Both the position numbers and the translations under genes were made by a program. Of a DNA stretch of 6,000 bases, positions 1-6,000 are shown piece by piece; position 1 is the stretch's first letter, and each line of letters starts with the position of its first letter. The stretch is from an uncultured Lachnospiraceae bacterium (GTDB lineage Bacteria; Bacillota; Clostridia; Lachnospirales; Lachnospiraceae). The stretch lies in contig CAOJLW010000135.1 of the NCBI GenBank assembly GCA_948438565.1, positions 1 to 6,000 of the forward strand, given 5' to 3'. The notes below the pieces were generated by a model. It did no database searches and was not told where the DNA came from. It worked only from the letters and a program-made list of their open reading frames with translations.

Positions 1-3000
1 CGTTTGCCGCAGGATTATAAGATTGAATACTATAGCGCCAATAACGGCGTGATTCAGGCTGACAGACTGAGCAATGATTCGGCTTATGAATGCACCAATA
101 CGAAAGGATGGGGGGAGGATAACCCGATTAAGGCGCATGAAGGCTGGACGGAAGTGGAATATATTGGCGGTAAGCCGGCAGCGCCAAATGTAGAAAACTT
201 TAAGCAAATGATCGATGTGTCGTTTAAACCGGTAGAGACGACGGCAATCCGTATTACTCTTGCGCCGCAGGCAAAGAACTGGACAGGACTGGAGGAATTT
301 GAAGTTTATTTTGAGCCGGTTGCGCCATATGACACCTATGAGGTATCCAAGATTTGTGTAGATGGCCAGGATATGTTGGCGCAGTTTGATCCAGAGACAA
401 AGACGCTTTTGGCGCCGTCCAAAGAAGGCGTAGTTACGGCAGAGGCGACCAACAATGCTTCCGTAACCATACTGGATCCAGTAGACAATACGGTGAAAGT
501 GATATTTGTTCCAGAAAACGGAGATACGTCACAAAAACAGGAGTATACGGTGCGATTTCTGCAGCCGCAGGGAGAGAAAACGTATTTGATCACGGCGGAA
601 GAGAAGCAGATACAGGTACAGGCAGAGGCACAGGAAGGGGAAGAAGTAAGCTTCCGTGTACAAAAGGGATATGTGTGCGAAGGTATGCCGCAGATATTAA
701 ACAGTCAGACATTAGAGCCTGTTGATGTGGAAGTGGCCGTGCAGGACGGCGTCTACAGCTTTAGGATGCCTGCATATAGCGTGACCATTCGGGCAGCTTT
801 CAAAGAAGTGGAGACTTCCTATCAGGTTGCCTTTTCATCCAATGGGGGTTCCAAGGTGAAAGCACAGACCGTCCTTGTAGGGCCGGGACATCCTGGAACT
901 GTGCAAAAACCGAAAGATCCGACAAAGCGCGGTTATCATTTTGTCGGTTGGTATCGAGATAGCGCATTGTCGCTTGCATGGAATTTTGCATCTATCCTGA
1001 CATCGGATATGACGCTTTATGCAAAATGGGAAGAGGCGGTTCCGAAAGTCAATACCGAAATTCCATTATATCGGATCGGGGACGATACGTTTACAATGCC
1101 TGCCAAGATCAATATAACCGTAACAGGAGAGACGTTTGATACGCCGGTTATCTGGAATGATGCTGATGTGGCAAGGCTCATGGCCGCTACGAGCGTTGAA
1201 GATTTTACGGTTACCGGAACATTGGTAGAGTTTGAAAACAGGAAGGTTTCCGTTACGGTCAGCGCTTCTCCGGTCAATATCGTTTACTTTGTAGACAGCG
1301 GCGCGTCACGGTTTACTGATAAAGGCCAAAAGCTTATAGAAGCCAACCAGGCGACGATGAAAAACAATGCGCCGGATGGGGCGTATAGTGAGAATACAGG
1401 CTGGGGATATACAAATCCCGATTCTGAAGTGGAAGCAAATACAAGCGGCAATGGCGATGCATTTCATACGATTCGTAATTTTAGGAAAGGCGTCAATGGA
1501 AAAACGCTTACCTACAAGTTTGCCTTAGAAGCGGGCGTTTATGAAGTGGTGGCAGGCTTTTATGATCCGTGGGCGCAATATACGGGTGGAAAACGACGCG
1601 CCAGAATCTCTGTGACCAATGAAAACGGAGAAAGGCTTGGATATAAAGAAGAGCATCAAATTACAGGCGGCAATACGACTGCGCCGTTTGAGGGCATTAC
1701 CCTGGTGAAAGACGGAAGCATCAGCCTGAATCTAGATCCGGTCTATACCGGCAATGACAGCTATGATATGATGATCAGTTTTATCGCTGTCCGCAAAACA
1801 AAAGAACTGACCAAGGAGCAGGCGGCCTTGGCAACGTCGATTGCCGTTGCTGAATCGTTAAAGCAGGAATACTATACCGTAGAATCCTATGCGACATTAA
1901 CGGAAGCGGTTGAAACGGCAAAACGGGTATTGGCCTCTGCCGCGTCTACGCCAAAAGAGCTTCAGGATCAGATAGGCTTGTTGGCGATGGCAGTCGATCA
2001 ATTGCAAATAGCCGATAAGAAAGATCCTACATTGGAAGCCAGGGCGGCTCTGGAAGCGTCGATTGACATTGCGGAATTATTAAAACAGGAAAACTATACG
2101 GTGGAATCTTATCAGAAGCTTACGGATGCGATTCAAAGCGCCAGAGGCGTCTTGGAGTCGTCCGAAGCTACCGCGGAAGAAATGCAGGGACAGATGTCTC
2201 TGTTGACACAGGCAATGCAGGGCCTGGTATTTGCCGGAGGATCCAATCCGACCTTAGAGGCTGAATTAGACGCGCTTAAGAAAAAGGTAAAAGAGGAATT
2301 GGAGCCGGCATTAAGAAAGGCGCAGGAAGATGTAAACAATTTGACCATACAGTTAGGGCAAAAGGAGCAGGAAATAACAAATCTGACCAATGATGTGAAT
2401 ACCAAACAAGAAGATTTGGAGCAGGCAATAAAAGATAAGAGAATCATTGAGCAAAACCTGCGAGATGCGAATGTTCAGCTGGCTTCTTTGACGACGCGGC
2501 TTCAGACGGCACAGTCGCGCGTTGACGAGCTGGAAAAAGAAATCGTAAGGCTGAAGCAGGAATCAGCCGCTGCCAAGGATGAACGGGACAAAGCCAAACA
2601 GGAGCTGGAACAATTGAAAAATACGACGCCCGCTCCGATTCCGACGCCGCTTTCCCCGACGCTGCAAGTGGGGGACAAAATAGACGTCAACGGCGTCTTG
2701 TATCGCGTAACAAACGCGACCAAGAAAGAAGCGCAGGCATATGGCGTGTCCAACAAGAGCTTATCTTACGCCCGCGTCAAAGCAGCGGTAAAAATCAAAG
2801 GCGTAAAATGTAAGGTAACGTCCGTTGCCGACAAAGCATTTGCAAATCTGAAGAAACTGCGTAAAGCCGTGATTGGACAGAACGTAAAGACTATTGGTCA
2901 AAAGGTATTTTATGGAGACAGGAATCTAAAGAATCTTACGATCCGTGGCAAAGTGACAAAGGTTGGCAACAAAGCCTTAAAGGGGATTTCCGCAAAAGCC

Positions 3001-3108
3001 GTGATCTATGTGCCAAAAGGAAAGATCAAGACTTTTGCAAATCTGCTAAAGGACAAAGGGCAGAAAAAATCAGTAAAAATCAAAGTGGAACCAATGAATA
3101 AAGAGTAA
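1..3108 (+). CDS. Large modular extracellular/surface protein, 3' part (5' end outside window)
   Basis: The frame is open from the left edge to TAA at 3106-3108 (1,035 visible codons). A TTG at 4 lies mid-domain and is not a credible start. Visible modules in order: end of a discoidin (F5/8 type C)-like domain (about 1-315); cadherin-like beta-sandwich (331-561); divergent InlB-type repeat (574-810); Listeria-Bacteroides/InlB B repeat with the GYHFVGWY and TLYAKW signatures (823-1032); group 4 bacterial Ig-like domain (1042-1278); malectin-like sugar-binding module (1279-1797, GWGYTNP, GFYDPW); two FIVAR repeats (1825-2229); coiled coil (2254-2619); proline hinge (2629-2661); BspA-type leucine-rich region (2662-3105). 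In related proteins such modules trail a glycoside hydrolase domain, so a secreted glycosidase acting on host or dietary glycans is plausible, but no catalytic residues are visible. There is no LPXTG motif or C-terminal membrane helix. I am confident of the domain types and unsure of the enzyme class. Confidence 0.93.
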   Translation, partial: RLPQDYKIEYYSANNGVIQADRLSNDSAYECTNTKGWGEDNPIKAHEGWTEVEYIGGKPAAPNVENFKQMIDVSFKPVETTAIRITLAPQAKNWTGLEEFEVYFEPVAPYDTYEVSKICVDGQDMLAQFDPETKTLLAPSKEGVVTAEATNNASVTILDPVDNTVKVIFVPENGDTSQKQEYTVRFLQPQGEKTYLITAEEKQIQVQAEAQEGEEVSFRVQKGYVCEGMPQILNSQTLEPVDVEVAVQDGVYSFRMPAYSVTIRAAFKEVETSYQVAFSSNGGSKVKAQTVLVGPGHPGTVQKPKDPTKRGYHFVGWYRDSALSLAWNFASILTSDMTLYAKWEEAVPKVNTEIPLYRIGDDTFTMPAKINITVTGETFDTPVIWNDADVARLMAATSVEDFTVTGTLVEFENRKVSVTVSASPVNIVYFVDSGASRFTDKGQKLIEANQATMKNNAPDGAYSENTGWGYTNPDSEVEANTSGNGDAFHTIRNFRKGVNGKTLTYKFALEAGVYEVVAGFYDPWAQYTGGKRRARISVTNENGERLGYKEEHQITGGNTTAPFEGITLVKDGSISLNLDPVYTGNDSYDMMISFIAVRKTKELTKEQAALATSIAVAESLKQEYYTVESYATLTEAVETAKRVLASAASTPKELQDQIGLLAMAVDQLQIADKKDPTLEARAALEASIDIAELLKQENYTVESYQKLTDAIQSARGVLESSEATAEEMQGQMSLLTQAMQGLVFAGGSNPTLEAELDALKKKVKEELEPALRKAQEDVNNLTIQLGQKEQEITNLTNDVNTKQEDLEQAIKDKRIIEQNLRDANVQLASLTTRLQTAQSRVDELEKEIVRLKQESAAAKDERDKAKQELEQLKNTTPAPIPTPLSPTLQVGDKIDVNGVLYRVTNATKKEAQAYGVSNKSLSYARVKAAVKIKGVKCKVTSVADKAFANLKKLRKAVIGQNVKTIGQKVFYGDRNLKNLTIRGKVTKVGNKALKGISAKAVIYVPKGKIKTFANLLKDKGQKKSVKIKVEPMNKE
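1825..2229 (+). repeat. Tandem FIVAR-like repeat pair inside the surface protein
   Basis: Two three-helix modules of about 61 residues recur with an exact 222-bp (74-codon) period: 1825-2007 and 2047-2229. About half of the aligned residues are identical by eye. The best-kept block is KQEYYTVESY in copy 1 (from 1861) and KQENYTVESY in copy 2 (from 2083), with matching LT.A and VL.S positions after it. The DNA has diverged mostly at third positions, so the duplication is old and not a recent slippage product. FIVAR domains occur in many Gram-positive cell-surface proteins as spacers or sugar/matrix-binding units. Here they link the sugar-binding module to the coiled coil. Confidence 0.82.
2254..2619 (+). 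other. Region encoding a long coiled coil (about 122 residues)
   Basis: The encoded stretch has no proline except one near its start (EELEPALRK), is rich in Glu, Lys, Gln and Leu, and shows hydrophobic residues at heptad-like spacing (for example LEAELDALKKKVKEEL and RVDELEKEIVRLKQE). It ends at a proline-rich hinge, PAPIPTPLSPT (2629-2661). The likely role is a rigid stalk or an oligomerisation segment between the sugar-binding part and the C-terminal leucine-rich domain. This is read from composition and heptad pattern, not from a prediction program. Confidence 0.85.
2662..3105 (+). other. Region encoding a BspA-type leucine-rich, highly basic C-terminal domain
   Basis: The last 148 residues contain BspA-like (LRR_5) units: VADKAFANLKKLRKAVIGQ, then NVKTIGQKVFYGDRNLKNLT, then VTKVGNKALKGI, and the closing AVIYVPKGKIKTF strand typical of these domains in Clostridia. 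By hand count there are about 31 lysines and 5 arginines against about 8 acidic residues, a strong positive charge. Leucine-rich domains of this type occur at the ends of extracellular Clostridia proteins and may bind wall polymers or partner proteins. Attachment by charge to anionic wall teichoic acid is my inference; no sortase signal, SLH or choline-binding repeat is present. Confidence 0.85.
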
Positions 3109-3120
3109 GTAAACAGCTGG

Positions 3121-3153
3121 AAAGCCTTCCCTGCCGGATGCGGGGGAGGCTTT
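3121..3153 (+). terminator. Terminator-like hairpin after the surface protein gene
   Basis: The arms 3121-3133 and 3141-3153 pair over 13 bp, including two G-T wobbles, around a 7-nt loop (3134-3140). The hairpin begins 13 bases after the stop codon. The stem is GC-rich in the middle and closed at its base by AAA/TTT, so the T-run is part of the stem. What follows (CTGACTG) is not a proper T-tract, so termination may be inefficient or assisted by another factor. Confidence 0.7.
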
Positions 3154-3170
3154 CTGACTGTGCGTCGCCG

Positions 3171-3202
3171 CCGTTTGAAACGCATTGACGGACGGCAAAC
3201 GG
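3171..3202. promoter_or_regulatory. Inverted repeat straddling the sbcDC -35 box, possible operator
   Basis: A perfect 7-bp inverted repeat, CCGTTTG at 3171-3177 and CAAACGG at 3196-3202, flanks the -35 box; the right arm lies in the -35/-10 spacer. The left arm overlaps a second palindrome, CGTTTGAAACG (3172-3182), which gives AAACG half-sites at 3178 and 3197. This is a reasonable place for a repressor to bind, but no known operator (such as the Gram-positive LexA box) is matched and chance is possible. Confidence 0.3.
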
Positions 3203-3214
3203 ATGTACTATAAT
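3185..3214 (+). promoter_or_regulatory. Housekeeping (sigma-A) promoter for sbcDC
   Basis: The -35 box TTGACG is at 3185-3190 and a perfect -10 box TATAAT is at 3209-3214, with an 18-bp spacer. This predicts transcription from about 3221 and a leader of roughly 37 nt before the sbcD start. It is the only near-consensus promoter I find in the intergenic region, and its position matches an sbcD-sbcC operon independent of the upstream gene. Confidence 0.8.
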
Positions 3215-3245
3215 AGTAAGAGAATCCAAGTGAGTTTCGTGCTGT

Positions 3246-3254
3246 AAAGGGGGG
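3246..3254 (+). promoter_or_regulatory. Ribosome binding site of sbcD
   Basis: The purine run AAAGGGGGG lies just before the ATG at 3258. The AAAGG core (3246-3250) is 7 nt from the start codon, a good Shine-Dalgarno distance. It supports the chosen start, which also places the first metal-binding motif at residues 8-10, as usual for SbcD. Confidence 0.8.
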
Positions 3255-3257
3255 CCT

Positions 3258-4400
3258 ATGAAATTTCTCCATATCTCAGACCTTCACATCGGAAAACGCG
3301 TCCATGAATTCCCCATGCTTGAAGATCAAACATATATTTTAAGCCGGATTCTATCTGTCGCCTGTGAGGAGCGGGCCGACGCCGTGGTGATAGCCGGCGA
3401 TATTTATGACAAGCCGATTCCGTCAGTCGAAGCCGTCCGCCTGTTTGACGGTTTTTTGACTGGACTTTCTCAAAGACAGATTCTGGTATGTGCCATAAGC
3501 GGCAACCATGATTCTCCGGAACGCATTGCCTTTGGAGCTAGGCTTATGAGAGGAGCCAGGGTATATGTGTCTCCGGTCTATAACGGAACCGTGACTAAAA
3601 TCGCTATCCAGGATGCATATGGGGAAGTGTATATCCATCTGCTGCCTTTTTTAAAGCCTGCATCGGTTCGTCACGCCCTGGAGCAAGAATCGATTCAAGC
3701 CGCGCCGGAAAATTATCAGGAGGCGGTGGAAATGGCTGTAAGCCGCATGGAAGCAGACGACAGACAACGCAACGTTTTAGTTGCGCATCAGTTCGTCACA
3801 GGCGCAGGGCGTTGCGAGTCGGAAGAAGTGGTGATAGGCGGGTTGGACAATGTCGATGCCGGGGTGTTTGAAGCGTTTGACTATGTGGCTTTGGGGCATA
3901 TTCACAGTCCGCAGTCCATTGGACGGAAAACGGTGCGTTACTGCGGTACGCCGTTAAAATATTCTTTTTCAGAAGCGGGTCAGGAAAAGTCCGTGACCGT
4001 AGTCGATATGAAGGAAAAAGGGAATGTGGATGTATATACCATACCGCTGGCGCCGCTCCATGATATGCGCTGCATTCGCGGCTCATATTTGGAGGTTACG
4101 GCGCGTTCATTTTACCAGGAGACGGATACCGATGATTATATCCAGATTACATTGACAGATGAAGAGGACGTTCCCGACGCTATGGCAAAGCTTCGTGTGA
4201 TTTATCCGAATCTTATGCGTCTTGAATATGACAACAGTCGGACGAAGCGGAGTCAGACAATAGAAGCCGTCAAAGAACTGGAGCGAAAATCAGAATTGGA
4301 ATTGTTTCAGGAATTCTATGAATTGCAGAATAACCGGCCGATGAGTGAAACGCAGGCCGAATATGTAAGGCAGATGATAGCGGGTATTGTACAGCCATAA
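3258..4400 (+). CDS. sbcD: Exonuclease SbcD (Mre11-family nuclease subunit of SbcCD)
   Basis: SbcD is the metal-dependent nuclease of the cytoplasmic SbcCD complex, which acts as a double-strand exonuclease and cuts DNA hairpins and blocked ends during repair and replication of palindromes. The 380-residue protein is full length for the family. All calcineurin-like phosphoesterase motifs are intact: SDLHIG (D8, H10), AGDIYD (D48), SGNHDS (N83, H84), AHQFV (H177) and LGHIHSPQ (H214, H216). These supply the two-metal site and the catalytic histidine. Residues about 275-365 form the SbcD C-terminal domain, which leads into the segment expected to contact the base of the SbcC coiled coil. The ATG is backed by a strong ribosome binding site and a canonical N-terminus (MKFLHISDLHIGK). 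sbcC follows 21 bp after the stop. Nothing suggests damage or transfer. Confidence 0.97.
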   Translation: MKFLHISDLHIGKRVHEFPMLEDQTYILSRILSVACEERADAVVIAGDIYDKPIPSVEAVRLFDGFLTGLSQRQILVCAISGNHDSPERIAFGARLMRGARVYVSPVYNGTVTKIAIQDAYGEVYIHLLPFLKPASVRHALEQESIQAAPENYQEAVEMAVSRMEADDRQRNVLVAHQFVTGAGRCESEEVVIGGLDNVDAGVFEAFDYVALGHIHSPQSIGRKTVRYCGTPLKYSFSEAGQEKSVTVVDMKEKGNVDVYTIPLAPLHDMRCIRGSYLEVTARSFYQETDTDDYIQITLTDEEDVPDAMAKLRVIYPNLMRLEYDNSRTKRSQTIEAVKELERKSELELFQEFYELQNNRPMSETQAEYVRQMIAGIVQP

Positions 4401-4421
4401 CAGACGGGGGTGGCGGACGGG

Positions 4422-6000
4422 ATGAAGCCGATTCAATTGACGATGAGTGCATTTGGGCCGTATGCGGGAATGACGGCGATTGATTTTGAAAGTTTTGGCA
4501 CGCAGGGACTTTATTTGATTACCGGGGATACCGGAGCGGGTAAAACGACAATTTTCGATGCGATTGTCTATGCCTTGTATGGGGAAGCCAGCGGTGATGT
4601 GCGAAAAGCGGATATGTTTCGCAGTCAATATGCCGGGGACGACGTCCCTACCTATGTGGAGCTTGTGTTTTCGTACTGCGGCGAGCGATATACGGTAAAA
4701 CGCAATCCGGAATATCTGCGTCCCAAAGGCCGGGGCAGCGGTTATACGATGCAAAAAGCAGACGCTGTTTTATACTATCCAGACGATCGGGAACCGGTTA
4801 CAAAGTCCAAGGAAGTGACCCGGGCCATTATCAGCCTGATAGGCATAGACCGCAGACAGTTTTCCCGGATTGCGATGATAGCGCAGGGCGAATTTCAAAA
4901 GCTTCTGCTGGCAGGAACCGAGGAACGCAGCGAGATTTTCCGGCAGATTTTTCATACCGGGATGTATCAGACGATGCAGGAACGTTTAAAGACGGCGGTA
5001 AAAGGGCAGTGGAAAGAGTATGACGAATTACGGCGCAGCATCGGCCAATATCTGGACAGCATTGTCTGTGCAGAAGAAGCATCGGTTATAAAACAGCTGG
5101 AAACGTTTCGCGGGGCGCAATGGGAAGGGCGGATTGCCGAAGCGCTTGCGCTGTTAGAGCGGCTTTGTAAGGACGATAAAGCCGCCCTGCGGGCATTGGA
5201 TGAGAAAATAGCAGTTTGGGATTTGAAGATCCAACGAGAGGATCAGCGGATTGGACATATCCGCAAGAATAATGAATTAAAAGAAAAGCGCGAGGAATGC
5301 CAACGGCAGCTGAGCGAATGGCAGCCAAAATGTAAAGAGGCGGAAAGGCGTTTGCAGGAAGCTAAACAGGCCGCCGCAGAATGCCAAAGATTGGCCGAGC
5401 AGATAAACGAACGAAAAAAGAGTCTTACGCTGTTGGACGAGCTGGAACAAGAAAAACAGAGTCTTGCCGAAGGAGAGCAGACAGTACAGGCGGAAACAAA
5501 GCGTCAAAAGGAGCGGAGACGGCAGCGGCAGGAATGGGAAGAGACGTTAAAAAGCGCACAGGAGCGATTTTTGAGTCTGGCTGACGCGGGAGAGGAGGAA
5601 CTGCGTTACCGCCATCAGGCAAAAGAGACCAAGGAGCGTCTGACGGAGTTAAAACGGCAGTCAGAAGGGCTTGACGCTTCCAGAAACGAAGTGCGTCGGC
5701 TGGAGGAAGAATGCGACGCGGCGCAGACACAGGCGCTTCAGATCAAGACGCGGCTGGATCGTCTGCGAAAGGAACAGCAGTCTGTTTTGGATGCAGACGA
5801 TCGTCTGTTGCTGTTGGGATCAAAAGAGAAAACCCTAATCGGGCAAATAGAGAATTTGGACGCTTTGGATGCGGAATTCAAATCATATGCCGCCTGTCGG
5901 ACGAAGCTGCTTTTGGCGCAACAGGATTATCAGATAGCCGCAGAAAACAAAGCTCGTCTGCGGGAGGTTTACCAGGATATGGAACAGCGTTTTTTGGATG
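4422..6000 (+). CDS. sbcC: Exonuclease SbcC, N-terminal half (3' end outside window)
   Basis: SbcC is the Rad50-like SMC-family ATPase that binds DNA and gates the SbcD nuclease. The frame is open from ATG at 4422 through the right edge (526 complete codons, about half of a typical protein of roughly 1,000 residues). The N-terminal ATPase lobe starts MKPIQLTMSAFGPYAG. The Walker A motif GDTGAGKTT is at residues 35-43 (K41), where many relatives have GPTGAGKST. The Q-loop is in MIAQGEFQKLLLA (Q155), followed by the conserved TEERSEIFRQIF. From about residue 180 to the edge the chain is charged, heptad-rich coiled coil with clustered Glu, Arg, Gln and Lys. The final VYQDMEQRFLD matches the segment that in relatives comes just before the CPVC zinc hook, so hook, return coil, signature motif and Walker B lie beyond the window. 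An in-frame GTG at 4410 is a less likely start, as the homologous N-terminus begins at MKPI. Translation probably relies on GGGGTGG at 4407-4413 and coupling to sbcD. Confidence 0.96.
   Translation, partial: MKPIQLTMSAFGPYAGMTAIDFESFGTQGLYLITGDTGAGKTTIFDAIVYALYGEASGDVRKADMFRSQYAGDDVPTYVELVFSYCGERYTVKRNPEYLRPKGRGSGYTMQKADAVLYYPDDREPVTKSKEVTRAIISLIGIDRRQFSRIAMIAQGEFQKLLLAGTEERSEIFRQIFHTGMYQTMQERLKTAVKGQWKEYDELRRSIGQYLDSIVCAEEASVIKQLETFRGAQWEGRIAEALALLERLCKDDKAALRALDEKIAVWDLKIQREDQRIGHIRKNNELKEKREECQRQLSEWQPKCKEAERRLQEAKQAAAECQRLAEQINERKKSLTLLDELEQEKQSLAEGEQTVQAETKRQKERRRQRQEWEETLKSAQERFLSLADAGEEELRYRHQAKETKERLTELKRQSEGLDASRNEVRRLEEECDAAQTQALQIKTRLDRLRKEQQSVLDADDRLLLLGSKEKTLIGQIENLDALDAEFKSYAACRTKLLLAQQDYQIAAENKARLREVYQDMEQRFLD

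Noticed and set aside
4..6. TTG as the start codon of the surface protein
   Set aside because: The frame is open to the window edge and the TTG falls inside a discoidin-like domain, so the real start is upstream.
1825..2229. Possible recent duplication or slippage-prone DNA repeat
   Set aside because: The two copies share only about half of their residues and many codons differ, so this is an old domain duplication.
2133..2447. Minus-strand open frame of 104 codons opposite the FIVAR/coiled-coil region
   Set aside because: Its Ser/Cys/Phe-rich sequence is what antisense of Glu/Lys/Ala-rich codons gives, and it lies wholly inside the surface protein gene.
3230..3247. Five-codon GTG...TAA mini-frame in the sbcD leader
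   Set aside because: It is too short to judge, has no ribosome binding site within the predicted leader and does not form a recognisable attenuator.
3006..3272. Minus-strand open frame of 88 codons spanning the intergenic region
   Set aside because: It runs through the hairpin, the sbcD promoter and the 3' end of the surface protein gene. The protein has no recognisable features and the + strand signals explain the region.
4290..4754. Minus-strand open frame of 154 codons across the sbcD-sbcC junction
   Set aside because: It lies opposite two well-supported genes, shows no recognisable domain, and its composition looks like a reverse-strand shadow.
5381..5730. A 67-codon + frame and a 101-codon minus frame inside sbcC
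   Set aside because: Both are nested in the SbcC coiled-coil coding sequence in other frames, with no motif of their own.

Overview
The window reads as chromosomal DNA of a Gram-positive, Clostridia-type bacterium, most likely a gut Lachnospiraceae relative. This is inferred from three things: a large modular surface or secreted protein of the kind common there (InlB-type repeat, bacterial Ig-like, FIVAR and BspA-type leucine-rich modules), an sbcD-sbcC pair whose SbcC N-terminus is of Clostridia type, and strong purine-rich Shine-Dalgarno usage. No genus can be named from the sequence alone.

Layout, all on the + strand. (1) Positions 1-3108 hold the 3' part of a very large modular extracellular protein. 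The reading frame is open through the left edge, and the N-terminus, including any signal peptide or catalytic domain, lies outside the window. Its visible modules look like carbohydrate-binding and spacer domains followed by two FIVAR repeats, a long coiled coil, a proline-rich hinge and a very lysine-rich leucine-rich C-terminus. (2) Positions 3109-3257 are a 149-bp intergenic region with a 13-bp hairpin just after the first gene, then a near-consensus housekeeping promoter and a strong ribosome binding site. (3) Positions 3258-4400 encode a complete SbcD nuclease. (4) From 4422 to the right edge runs the N-terminal half of SbcC, which breaks off just before the expected zinc hook.

SbcD and SbcC form the bacterial Mre11-Rad50 complex: SbcC is the SMC-like ATPase and SbcD the manganese-dependent nuclease. 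Together they open DNA hairpins and process blocked double-strand ends. They sit 21 bp apart and are almost certainly co-transcribed from the promoter at 3185-3214. The upstream surface protein appears functionally unrelated and is separated from them by a terminator-like hairpin.

I see no RNA gene, CRISPR array, insertion sequence or obvious transfer boundary. The remaining open frames on the minus strand, and one short + frame inside sbcC, are shadows of these three genes. I found no convincing evidence of an undescribed system. The points most worth a second look are the architecture of the surface protein's C-terminus and the inverted repeat that straddles the sbcD promoter.
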